DNA of 64,000 nucleotides from Thermoplasmata archaeon (lineage in GTDB: Archaea > Thermoplasmatota > Thermoplasmata > Halarchaeoplasmatales > Halarchaeoplasmataceae), in contig PWHR01000041.1 of NCBI GenBank assembly GCA_003554965.1, forward strand, positions 1-64,000. Reading direction: 5' to 3'. The position numbers and the translations under genes are program-made. The stretch's first letter is position 1. Each line of letters opens with the position of its first letter. The notes under the pieces were generated by a model. It saw nothing but the letters and a program-made list of their open reading frames with translations, did not search any database and was not told where the DNA came from. Shown one piece after another: positions 16,301 to 24,324 of the stretch.

Positions 16301-19300
16301 CGATGCCGGGACGAGGACTTAGACATTTCAGAAAAGTCCACAGAACTGCATATCTTTATCCATATCCAGAAGAAGAATTACAGGAACTTAGCGATAGAGA
16401 ACTGTTAGAGGCTAGAGAAGCGATACCCTTTGATAAAGCCCCAGAATATCAAGATGAAGAGAATATGACGGTAGACACAGCTCCTGCCAGCTATATGAGA
16501 CAGGGTGTGGTCTTTTTGCGTTATTATGATGGGGCAATAATGGAGGGTGAAGTCACAACAGAAGAAGGTGAAGCTATTCCCGAGGCGAGAGTTACGGTAC
16601 AAGACAAATACGGCATACCACATCATAACACTAGAACCGATGAAAATGGAAGCTACAGAGTAGTATTGCCAGAGGGCGATGTTACCATAAAAGTAACCGC
16701 TGGTGGAGAAGAAGACATCGATATGGAAAGAAGTCTTGGAAAAGAAGAATATATAACGTTGGCTGAAAAAGAACTTGAAATAAGTGAAGATCAGGCAATG
16801 AGAAGGGAGATAGATAGGACTGGTGACGGTCAATGGGACTATCTAATAGATCATGATTTTGAGGTTGAATCAGGCGAAGTTACTGGAAGAGTGTTCCTCG
16901 ACAAAGACGGCGATGGTGAATTCGATGAAGAGAACAACGAAACTCTTGTAGAAGAGGGCACTGTATCGATTGATAACAAGTATAATAAAATTGATTACAC
17001 GGCAGAAATAGAGAACGGGACCTACACATTAGACAAGATCGTTCCAGGAAAGTATTCTGCGGAAGCTGATTTACCTGGAAGTGAAACAATTGAGTTCTAC
17101 ATAGAACCTGGAGAAGAGACCGAACAAGATATCCCGGTGACCACGGGTAAGATGGGTGGTAACATAACGTACGGTCCAGAGATAGAAGAAAGAAAAGAGA
17201 TACAGATCGGACTTAGGGAAGACGGAGAGACTGTCTGGACTACTAACATAACATTAAAAGAAGATGAGAATTATGCTTTCGAAGAAATAGTGCCTGGCAA
17301 TTATTCACTAGAAGTAGAAACTGAAGGGTATACATTAGCTCAGGGGTCTAAAGAAGTAAATATTGAAAAGGGAGAGGAAATAGAAGAAGACATTCGGATA
17401 GTCGAAGGTCATCTAATTGAGGGCATTGCTACAATAGACGGAGAACCGATTCCAAATCAAAAACTTTCAGTTTTGGGATTAGAATACGACAGAATGATAA
17501 CGACCGATGAAGACGGTAGATTTGATATAAAGCTCACCGAGGACTTTTATCAAATTTATGGGGTCGAACGAAAAGATGACAGAGCATATGTCCACATTGG
17601 AAGCTTAATGGTCGATTCAGATAAGACTGGTGAAGATATGTACGAGGCAGAATTCCAAAAAGCATACAAACTCAGAGGTTCTTTGGAATACGATGAAGAA
17701 CCTGTTGAAGGAGCGCAACTTTTCACCCTCGGAGATACAGGGAAGGAATATTTCACGACCACTAATGAAAAAGGTAATTTCTCGATTTATCTACCCCAAG
17801 GACACTATACTATATACGGATTTATGGGGCCCGATCACGATCAGATGGATCAAATGCAACCTCCAGATCAACCTCCAGAAGATGAAGCTGATGAGGTATA
17901 TTTCATAGAAGAGGTCAATCTTAACAGAGATAAAACAATAGAAAGACCGATCCAGGGTGAATCGGGACATGAAGTCAGTGGGCAGATAAGCCGAGGTATC
18001 TTCGACGAAGAATACACACTAGAGAAAGGCGAAGAACTTCAATCACAGATCGAGATCAGCTTTGACGACTATACTTTTAATAAAAACACTGACGGTGAAG
18101 GTAATTATAGATTAATACTCCCTGAAGGAGATGTCTCCTTTACAATAGACCATGAAGGTTACGAAGAAAAAACTATCAACATAAATATTCCGGAAGACAC
18201 TCGAGAGGAAATCCTATTGCAAGCGAAAAACGTTTCCTTAGAAGGACAAATTCATTTCAATCGAACGGAAGAATTGACTATAGAATTCAGGCCCATAGAA
18301 AACGGAGCAGTTGGAAGAGAAACTACGATACAGAAAGAGGAAAATTACTTTGAGACCGATCTACAACCAGGAGATTATGAGATCATAATTGATGAGGTCT
18401 TTGACGACGGAGATTCCAAATACAGATATTCGGAAAACATATCTATAGAGTCTGGAGATGACGACATCATTAAAGATTTGACTCCTAAGTACAGAGTGAG
18501 AGTAACAGGGTCAATATACGATTATGAAGGAGAACCTGCTTCGGCACATCTCTACTTCTCCGGCCCAGAAGAGAGAGATATAGGAATAGAAGAAGCGAAC
18601 GAAACCTACGAGATCTTCCTTGAACCAGGAGATTATTCTGTTAGAGCGGTCAATAGAGAAAGAGAACTAGGCATGCAAAAGAACATCTCATTTGAAGAAG
18701 CTTTACATGATAGCGATATACATCTCGAAGAATCAGAACCAGTCAGGAGATACCTGACCTATGAAGGTGAACGTAAGGAAGATATCCCTATAAGTCTTGA
18801 AAACTTAGAGTCTGGTTACGTGATTAACACCAAAAGTGAAAATGACGGTGAATTAAACGTATCCCTTGTTGAAGGGAATTACAACCTAAGAGTGGATAAT
18901 CATTCTAGAGAAGAGATCATCGATGATATGCCTAGAGACGTGATCTACAGTTTAGATGTGGAGAAAGACAGAGATGAATTAGCCACAGATGGTTCGATAG
19001 AGATGGAGAGAGAGGTTCGCAATGCAACTTTCTCTGGGGTAGTTAAAATAGATGATCGTCCTGTGGAAGGAGTAGATGTTCACATCCTGTCCGACGGAGA
19101 AGAGATGATTACAGAAACTACCGATGAGCACGGTGAATTTGAGACAGAACTCCTGCACGGACGATATACCATTTATGTAGAACATCAGGGTCAACAAGGC
19201 TTGTACGGTGAATTTGAATCCATCACGATGACTGATGAGAACAAGGAATTAGATATAGACTTGAAAGAGGCTGTTATACTCAGAGGTGAAGTAGTACTGG

Positions 19301-20370
19301 ACGGGAACATCCAAGAAAATGAGGAGTTGGAAATCCAGAAAGGTGAATCATTAAAAAGGATTACTACCGATAGTGCAGGGGAGTACAGAGTGATATTACC
19401 GAAAGGGAGTTATGAGATCTTCTCAGAGACAACAAGGGATCCTGTACTTCATGAACTTCCTAAATACGAACATAGAGATGAAGTGACATACGAACACAGA
19501 GAAGTTATCAATTTGAGATATTCTAGACGCCATACCATAGAACTGGCTGAAAAAGACGAATATGATCCAAAAATCATCGAAGACTCTCTAGAGTCAAAAC
19601 ACGCCTCTCAAGGAGATAATGTGACTTATACAGCTACTGTGATGAATTACGGAACTGTTACCGATGAATATGAATTGCTACCAGGTGAAGAAGTAGAATG
19701 GGATATAGATTTTGAACCTAGAACGTTAACTTTGAGTCCGGGTGAATCAAGGGAAGTGGAGATTACAGTTAGGGTAGACGATAATGCCAGCGTTGAACAT
19801 CCTCCTTTGAACTTTTTCGTCCAATCTATGAGATCAGAGGAGAGCAGTGAACTCACTGACATACCGATCGAGATTGAACCAGTTTATGGAGTCGAACTCT
19901 CACCAGAGATCGTCGAGAAAAGGTATAATTATGGAGAGATAAACCTCGAAATGGAAGTTGAAAATATAGGGAACATAGAAGATGATTACTACTTGAGAGT
20001 CGCTAATAGAGCTAATTTGAGAGACCAAGGTTGGCTAGTGACAGTCGAAAATAGAACAGGAAATATCGGGGATCAAGAAACTGAAACTATCAACATCAGA
20101 TTAGATGCAACTAGGTCAAATCCCAAGGAGGACATAAGGGTCGAATTGAGAGCTAGGTCCGCAACAGATAGGAATATAGAGGATATAGTGAGTGTAAGGA
20201 CAAGCATACCGGAAATGACAGCAGACATAGATACTATACATCTAGACGGTGATGAAGACTTGAGTCTAGAAGAAGATGAATTTGAGATGGCTACATGGCA
20301 CTGGGCATTGATAATAATAGCTGCAGCGACCGTATCTATCTACTTGATGAAGAAAAAGAGGTGGATCTGA
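13363..20370 (+). CDS. aglB: Giant oligosaccharyltransferase AglB/STT3 with a long extracellular repeat tail
   Basis: The protein has about 2335 residues, roughly 2.5 times a usual AglB. The N-terminal part (to about 510) has multiple membrane helices. STT3 catalytic motifs are present: acidic D66 in GGGADSHYNAR, D187-equivalent NHD (D184 from this start), and WWDYG at 603-607. It should transfer lipid-linked glycans to Asn-X-Ser/Thr. After about residue 850 comes a Pro/Met/Glu/Asp-rich linker. About ten carboxypeptidase-regulatory-like or Cna-B-like beta modules follow (pattern DENGSYRVVLPEGDVTI), then CARDB/NEW3-like domains, and a final membrane helix with a KKKRW end. The tail is rich in N-glycosylation sequons. 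An SD GGTGA precedes this ATG; a GTG three codons upstream is the alternative. The stop overlaps the next gene by one base. Confidence 0.93.
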   Translation: MISSLFDRSPKEEKETSSGVNWLEKNWHTVACLVGIFIVALFTRSYFALASATEYGTPYLLGGGADSHYNARIINHIVENSEHLFMDPLRAYPLEGYTNTRPPMYQWSVVLGGYLLAPFAGSLETGVQLSFMFSAAFWGALTTIPIYLIGKNIFGKKAGIAAAFLLAISAGHLERGVITNTNHDAFTLFLVVTAFYFFMRALEEIPRDKKWVSEWKDFGKIKDGLTDFFVNNKRALLYGAMTGMTLGTVALAWKGYAYAIVIILVYFLIQLLVDKFQKRDSMGLTILIFVTMIVAFLIAIPWYAQYSPGILTDWFRWPLDRWFQVPFIIFLGTFGVGVYFTVTRDLPWVLSFAILGGVGLVFFSFGPDIIQTAAAQYFIDNPMYQTIAEAQAPEFSRLIMAGGIATFFLSWIAIALAVWHFFKKWTKSFLFILIWTAFSLYMATQAARFVFTAAPAFALTSGWVVALVFDKIDFEYIGRKFKSHRGSTLRGIKEGVKIKHVLFTLLVVFILLLPNTLYAFDAGIPFEDKAEYEEQFMDLIPEGFRLEPEDPAAMGAGGNHFLGAFGYSLDKPSDYWPTAWEDIRERYEDGGIPSEERPAFASWWDYGFEAMAQGEMPTVADNFQTAYRWAGNVLMAQNESAMLSLFVGRMILLPYREEGGFEGDVRDILVDHLGEEKTDKLEDIYDDPGSYREEVLNNPEKYHPRAEDIHSTNVRWAMVMGTLSSEDLWTLSSLYHELRVNSGYERLENGIGYIAVDSRLFPTSARDTGIFHAPAFLSGHRVDENGQRTPIDFYRMELIDEEGERYEDPDEVPPEVQIVDQEIDFQPMFFNTTIYRTFAGYGLHEIDVEEEDPMDPGMDPGMEPDPGIDPGDMDDDMGDIDPGDLEGEDGNPDNDGDEVEDLHQDFAVEETNPDQPIEMDDPEMEPEMPEEPEMPEEPEMPEEPEMPEDPGMPEDPGMPGMEPEMPEEGIPGIDAPQQQPMPGRGLRHFRKVHRTAYLYPYPEEELQELSDRELLEAREAIPFDKAPEYQDEENMTVDTAPASYMRQGVVFLRYYDGAIMEGEVTTEEGEAIPEARVTVQDKYGIPHHNTRTDENGSYRVVLPEGDVTIKVTAGGEEDIDMERSLGKEEYITLAEKELEISEDQAMRREIDRTGDGQWDYLIDHDFEVESGEVTGRVFLDKDGDGEFDEENNETLVEEGTVSIDNKYNKIDYTAEIENGTYTLDKIVPGKYSAEADLPGSETIEFYIEPGEETEQDIPVTTGKMGGNITYGPEIEERKEIQIGLREDGETVWTTNITLKEDENYAFEEIVPGNYSLEVETEGYTLAQGSKEVNIEKGEEIEEDIRIVEGHLIEGIATIDGEPIPNQKLSVLGLEYDRMITTDEDGRFDIKLTEDFYQIYGVERKDDRAYVHIGSLMVDSDKTGEDMYEAEFQKAYKLRGSLEYDEEPVEGAQLFTLGDTGKEYFTTTNEKGNFSIYLPQGHYTIYGFMGPDHDQMDQMQPPDQPPEDEADEVYFIEEVNLNRDKTIERPIQGESGHEVSGQISRGIFDEEYTLEKGEELQSQIEISFDDYTFNKNTDGEGNYRLILPEGDVSFTIDHEGYEEKTININIPEDTREEILLQAKNVSLEGQIHFNRTEELTIEFRPIENGAVGRETTIQKEENYFETDLQPGDYEIIIDEVFDDGDSKYRYSENISIESGDDDIIKDLTPKYRVRVTGSIYDYEGEPASAHLYFSGPEERDIGIEEANETYEIFLEPGDYSVRAVNRERELGMQKNISFEEALHDSDIHLEESEPVRRYLTYEGERKEDIPISLENLESGYVINTKSENDGELNVSLVEGNYNLRVDNHSREEIIDDMPRDVIYSLDVEKDRDELATDGSIEMEREVRNATFSGVVKIDDRPVEGVDVHILSDGEEMITETTDEHGEFETELLHGRYTIYVEHQGQQGLYGEFESITMTDENKELDIDLKEAVILRGEVVLDGNIQENEELEIQKGESLKRITTDSAGEYRVILPKGSYEIFSETTRDPVLHELPKYEHRDEVTYEHREVINLRYSRRHTIELAEKDEYDPKIIEDSLESKHASQGDNVTYTATVMNYGTVTDEYELLPGEEVEWDIDFEPRTLTLSPGESREVEITVRVDDNASVEHPPLNFFVQSMRSEESSELTDIPIEIEPVYGVELSPEIVEKRYNYGEINLEMEVENIGNIEDDYYLRVANRANLRDQGWLVTVENRTGNIGDQETETINIRLDATRSNPKEDIRVELRARSATDRNIEDIVSVRTSIPEMTADIDTIHLDGDEDLSLEEDEFEMATWHWALIIIAAATVSIYLMKKKRWI
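16138..16245 (+). repeat. 18-bp tandem repeat inside aglB
   Basis: Units of the type CCTGAGATGCCTGAAGAA are repeated about four times exactly and then in variant form (CCTGGGATGCCTGAAGAC), encoding Pro-Glu-Met-Pro-Glu-Glu repeats in the linker between the catalytic domain and the surface modules. The copies are nearly identical at the DNA level, so the array is young and likely to vary in copy number. It also creates long open frames on the opposite strand that are not genes. Confidence 0.9.
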
Positions 20371-21188
20371 TGAGTATATTGAAAAACATAGATTGCAAAA
20401 CCATTTTTTCCTTCTTTATGATCTCCCTACTTATAATAGCATCAGCTGGAGTTTTCACGAGTTCTGCTCTGGAAGACGCCGTTTCCGATGCTGGGATACG
20501 AGTAGAGATAGAGGATGAAGAGGAAAAGGAAGAAATTTTCTTGAATACCACCGAAGAATTCAATATCGATGTGATGGGGACCTTTGATTTTGAAGGAGAA
20601 CGATTGGATGTAGAAGAAGCAGACAATTGGACATTGGAAGTTTACACAGAGGCTGAGGCGACTATCGAACCGGAGGAACAAACCTCGGACGAAACTCCTA
20701 GTTTTTCTGTTGATGTGACGATCCACGAGCTAGGGGAAGCAAACCTCAATTTTACAGCTTTCTGCACTAAGGGAGATGAGACTAGATATTCAGAGAGACA
20801 TTTCGATGTTACGGTAGTTAGACCTCAGACCTTATCATTTGATGTGAATAATCCCTCATCATATGACATCGAAGAAGTCAAATTAAAACTGTATATCAAT
20901 AATGAACTCAGAAAAACGGAGAGTATCACCGATCTAGGAGCCAATGAGACACAAAATGTTCAGCTAAACTGGTCAAGAGAGGGATTGGACTCTGGTGAAC
21001 ATGAGATCGAAATAAAGGCCGACTATGGGATAGGCCCAGAAAAGTCACTGTTGACTCATTCATTCTTTATAGAAGACGAAAGTAACGCTCTCCTATTCGG
21101 GAGTATCGCCGCTGTTATCATCGCTATCAGTGTACTAGTTTTCCTTTACTACCGAAGGAAAAAGCAGAGAAAAAGAAGACCTTGGTAA
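20370..21188 (+). CDS. Membrane-anchored surface protein coupled to aglB
   Basis: A 272-residue protein with an N-terminal signal-like helix (IFSFFMISLLIIASAGVFTSSA), an acidic extracellular part containing two beta-sandwich domains (the second a CARDB-like domain: LSFDVNNPSSYDIEEVKLKLYIN...LDSGEHEIEIKADYG), a C-terminal membrane helix (about 240-260) and a basic RRKKQRKRRPW end. Its ATG overlaps the aglB stop by one base (TGATG), so expression is coupled. It could be an accessory subunit of the enlarged transferase or simply another glycosylated surface protein; neither is shown. Several N-x-S/T sequons are present. The reading frame extends 25 codons further into aglB, but the overlapping ATG is the natural start. 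Confidence 0.82.
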   Translation: MSILKNIDCKTIFSFFMISLLIIASAGVFTSSALEDAVSDAGIRVEIEDEEEKEEIFLNTTEEFNIDVMGTFDFEGERLDVEEADNWTLEVYTEAEATIEPEEQTSDETPSFSVDVTIHELGEANLNFTAFCTKGDETRYSERHFDVTVVRPQTLSFDVNNPSSYDIEEVKLKLYINNELRKTESITDLGANETQNVQLNWSREGLDSGEHEIEIKADYGIGPEKSLLTHSFFIEDESNALLFGSIAAVIIAISVLVFLYYRRKKQRKRRPW

Positions 21189-21231
21189 GTGCCCTATCCA
21201 AAAACCGATTTCTCTCTTATTATTCTATCTA

Positions 21232-23442
21232 TCACTTTACCTCACAACCAGGAGTGACATCCTTATCGGTTCGTACAACACCCTCACTATCTTCAAGAAT
21301 CAGACATTTTTTCTTTTTATCACCTACTAGGGCGATCCCGATCCCTTCAAATCCATCGTTCTTAATCGGTTCAAGATGGGTATCTTCTTCCGTAATAACT
21401 TTCGAATCACGCCAAACCGACGTCTTAAGGTTCACCTTTTTGAAGTCATCAAACGAGATCTGAGGGGCTCCTCTTTCGCTGCCCTTTATGTTTTCACCTA
21501 AATCAGCGGAGGGGCTTAGTAGTGATACGGTGTCGTCTTCATCACAATCTACCGCTAACATCATCCCTTCTGATTTTATTCCTCTCAATGTAGCCGGTTC
21601 TAGATTAGCTAGAACCACCACTTTTTTACCCTGCATCTCATCCTTTTCATAATAAGGCCTTAATCCAGCTACCAAAGTTCTTTCTTCATCTCCAATATCA
21701 ACCCGACACACGTAGAGTCGGTCAGCGTTAGGATGTTCCTCGACCTTTCGTATCTTACCGATTCTCAGGTCGAGTTTTTTCAAAGATTCAGATAACTGAG
21801 ATTCCTGCTCCATGTCAGAAAGGTTGATCGTATCATACAATGGCTCAGGTTCCTCTAGTTCAAGACCTTGTTTTAGTGGTTCAAAGGCCTCATTCCACGA
21901 CTGATCATGAACGCTCCCCTCATGTTTCAGATATCTCCAAAGTTCATCCATACTATGCGGTAGATAAGGGGCACCGGCAATACAAAGCGCTTTAACGATC
22001 TTCAATGATATATTTAGAGTGGTCCCGGCCCTTCTCTTATCCTCTTTGATCTCTTCCCAAGGTGCTCTTTCATTGAGATATCTGTTACCTTCTCTCGAAA
22101 GTTGTAATAGTTTCTCCAAACCTTTTTTAAATTTTCTAGATTCAATATTCGCACCAACAGTTTCTACTTTACTTCTTATCGTCTCCAATATCTCCTTATC
22201 TCTATCGTCTAGATCACCAGCTTTCGGTACATTTCCAAAATTAGAGTATGAAAAGGAGAGGACTCGATGGATAAAATTACCTAAATTTCCCACCAATTCA
22301 CTGTTTATTTTATCTTCGAATTCTTCCCATCGGAAATTCGTGTCCTTTACCTCGGGCATTATAGTCGTGATATAATATCTAATAGGATCACTGTCAAAAT
22401 CTTCTAGGATATCAGGGAGAGAGACAATAAGACCTCTAGAGGTAGAAAACTGTTCACCCCCTAGACGCATGTATTGGTTCCCTGGTACATCATAAGGGAG
22501 GTTTAGATCTTCATCATAACCCATCAACATCGCTGGCCAAATTATAGTATGGAAAGGGATATTGTCTTTTGCCAAAAAATAGTAGTGTTCAGCATCTGGA
22601 TTCTTCCAGAATTTAGTCCAATCACCTTCGCCTTCCTCAGACCATTTTATAGATGTTGAGAGGTAACCTATGACCGCATCGAACCAGACGTAGATCTTCT
22701 TTTCCTCGTATCCTTCTATCGGTATAGATATGCCCCACTTCATGTCTCTAGATATGGGACGGTCCTCTAATCCTCTATCAAGCCAACTTTTTGTAAAATT
22801 CAGTACGTGATTCTTCCAATGATCTTTGTCTTCTAGATATTCCTCCAAATTTTCTTGAAAGGCAGACAATCTAAGGAAGAAATGTTCGCTCTCTCTAAGC
22901 TCAGGAGATCCTTCACACAGCTTACATTTAGGGTCTAAAAGATCGGGAGGATCCAATAACACGCCGCACTCGTCGCATTGATCACCATCGATGTCTTCCT
23001 GTCCGCATTCAGGACAAGTACCGACAACGTACCTATCCGGTAAAAACCTCTCACAATCAGGACAGTAAAAAGTTTCCATCGTGTCAAGGTAAATATAATC
23101 TTTCTCATACAGCGTTTTAAAAATATCTTGTGTTACCCTTTTATGGGTCTCATTCATCGTATAAGTGAATAAGGAAAATTCTACATCCAAGTCCCTTAGG
23201 GCTTTCAAATTGATCTTATGATATTTTTCAGCGGTCTCCTCAGGAGTCAGTCCCTCTTTTTCTGCTGTAACGGTGACGGGCGTACCGTGCTGGTCCGAAC
23301 CTGATACCATCAGTACCTCGTTACCCTTCATCTCATGATAGCGCCTAAATATATCTGGAGGTAAGTAACATCCACCTACTTGGCCTATGTGTATAGGGCC
23401 GTTAGCATAGGGCCATGCAACACCGATCATTATCCGTTTCAT
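21232..23442 (-). CDS. metG: Methionyl-tRNA synthetase
   Basis: The class I enzyme has 736 residues: HIG motif in PIHIGQVGG (residues 16-24), a zinc-knuckle insert with several C-x2-C pairs (CPDC, CPEC, CDEC, CKLC), the KMSKS-equivalent loop FSTSRG (a diverged form), a helical anticodon domain, and a C-terminal EMAP-like tRNA-binding domain (LRIGKIRKVEEHPNADRLYVCRVDIG). It charges initiator and elongator tRNA-Met. An ATG lies four codons upstream, but a TATA box at 23461-23474 would place the transcript start at about 23443, so the ATG at 23442 on a leaderless message is preferred. It converges with the aglB cluster. Confidence 0.96.
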   Translation of the reverse strand: MKRIMIGVAWPYANGPIHIGQVGGCYLPPDIFRRYHEMKGNEVLMVSGSDQHGTPVTVTAEKEGLTPEETAEKYHKINLKALRDLDVEFSLFTYTMNETHKRVTQDIFKTLYEKDYIYLDTMETFYCPDCERFLPDRYVVGTCPECGQEDIDGDQCDECGVLLDPPDLLDPKCKLCEGSPELRESEHFFLRLSAFQENLEEYLEDKDHWKNHVLNFTKSWLDRGLEDRPISRDMKWGISIPIEGYEEKKIYVWFDAVIGYLSTSIKWSEEGEGDWTKFWKNPDAEHYYFLAKDNIPFHTIIWPAMLMGYDEDLNLPYDVPGNQYMRLGGEQFSTSRGLIVSLPDILEDFDSDPIRYYITTIMPEVKDTNFRWEEFEDKINSELVGNLGNFIHRVLSFSYSNFGNVPKAGDLDDRDKEILETIRSKVETVGANIESRKFKKGLEKLLQLSREGNRYLNERAPWEEIKEDKRRAGTTLNISLKIVKALCIAGAPYLPHSMDELWRYLKHEGSVHDQSWNEAFEPLKQGLELEEPEPLYDTINLSDMEQESQLSESLKKLDLRIGKIRKVEEHPNADRLYVCRVDIGDEERTLVAGLRPYYEKDEMQGKKVVVLANLEPATLRGIKSEGMMLAVDCDEDDTVSLLSPSADLGENIKGSERGAPQISFDDFKKVNLKTSVWRDSKVITEEDTHLEPIKNDGFEGIGIALVGDKKKKCLILEDSEGVVRTDKDVTPGCEVK

Positions 23443-23567
23443 GTATATGGACATAAGCTACTGAAATATAAATTCAATGTTTGATCGTTTTTGAGGTCAT
23501 ATCTTCCTCAAACAGATTATTTTAGGTCAAAAAATATTGTTCGTTAACAAGGATTCAAATTTCTAAA

Positions 23568-23581
23568 AGTGCAGGCGCCGG
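23568..23581. repeat. Copy of the tRNA-Gly 3' end
   Basis: The 14 bases AGTGCAGGCGCCGG here are repeated exactly at 23637-23650, which is the 3' end of the tRNA-Gly gene plus flank. The copy lies 69 bases beyond the tRNA 3' end, and the match stops before the T-loop. This is the pattern expected of an att-type footprint or of a partial tRNA duplication. No integrase is nearby. Confidence 0.6.
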
Positions 23582-23638
23582 AATAGATCTTAAAATTTTT
23601 CAATTCCGTCTTTGCAATCATTTTTGGTAAAAATAGAG

Positions 23639-23712
23639 TGCAGGCGCCGGGATTTGAACCCGGCCAATGAGCTTGGAAGGCTCAGATCCTAACCAGACTA
23701 GATCACGCCTGC
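23639..23712 (-). tRNA. tRNA-Gly (anticodon UCC)
   Basis: The minus strand folds into a full cloverleaf of 74 nt: acceptor GCAGGCG/CGCCTGC with discriminator A, anticodon stem TGAGC/GCTCA with loop CTTCCAA (anticodon TCC), and T arm with TTCAAAT. No intron is present and CCA is not encoded. It lies in the gap between metG and sepF and decodes GGA/GGG. Confidence 0.97.
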
Positions 23713-23855
23713 ATCGATTACGGGTATCAAAAAGGTCATATTAACCTTTTCTGCCTTTTCTCATGCTTCTTAGATTTATTTCCCTCCTATTATCCAATTT
23801 TCTTCCGATAGATTTTTATTGGTAGTTATCAATCACTCTGTCGGACGTGAGCCCT

Positions 23856-24239
23856 ATGATAGGAGATTTCATCAAGAAAAAGACTCATTTCAAGAAGAAA
23901 AGGAGAAAAGGATCAAAGCTGGATTCAGAAGAGTATATAGACCTGACCCATCTCGCTGAAGAAAAGGAAGGGATAGAAGCAGACACCTTGATCAAGATAG
24001 CAGAGGTCCATAGGTACGAAGATGTTAGAGAGATAACCGAAGAAGTGTATGACGGAAATATACTTCTCGTGGATATTGAAGCTATCGCCGGAAACGAAGA
24101 AGTGATGACCCGAATACAGAACGAATTGAAGGCAGTGGCAAGTGACGTCTCTGGAGATATAGCTGGTATCGGAAATAAATACATCGCTGTAACACCGTCA
24201 GATATAGGGATAGATAGAAATAAAATCAAACCCTTCTAA
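23856..24239 (+). CDS. sepF: Archaeal SepF-like cell division protein
   Basis: A 127-residue protein with a short N-terminal helix (MIGDFIKKKTHFKKK), a linker, and the SepF core (IDLTHL...VHRYEDVREITEEVYDGNILLVDIEAIAGNEEVMTRIQNELKAVASDVSGDIAGIGNKYIAVTPSDI). Archaeal SepF anchors FtsZ to the membrane through its N-terminal amphipathic helix. FtsZ is not in the window. A GTG three codons upstream could also serve. A TATA-like ATTTTTATT lies about 40 bases before the start. Confidence 0.88.
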   Translation: MIGDFIKKKTHFKKKRRKGSKLDSEEYIDLTHLAEEKEGIEADTLIKIAEVHRYEDVREITEEVYDGNILLVDIEAIAGNEEVMTRIQNELKAVASDVSGDIAGIGNKYIAVTPSDIGIDRNKIKPF

Positions 24240-24324
24240 AAACCGGAGCTTCCCGCCTATTTAATAAAAACAGAAAAAGATCCTTATTCATCTTTACCTG
24301 GGTCTCTTAGTTAGAGGAGTATCA

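Noticed and set aside
15857-16341. Long open reading frames on the minus strand opposite the aglB linker
   Set aside because: They arise from the 18-bp tandem repeat read backwards and give repetitive low-complexity peptides without start signals.
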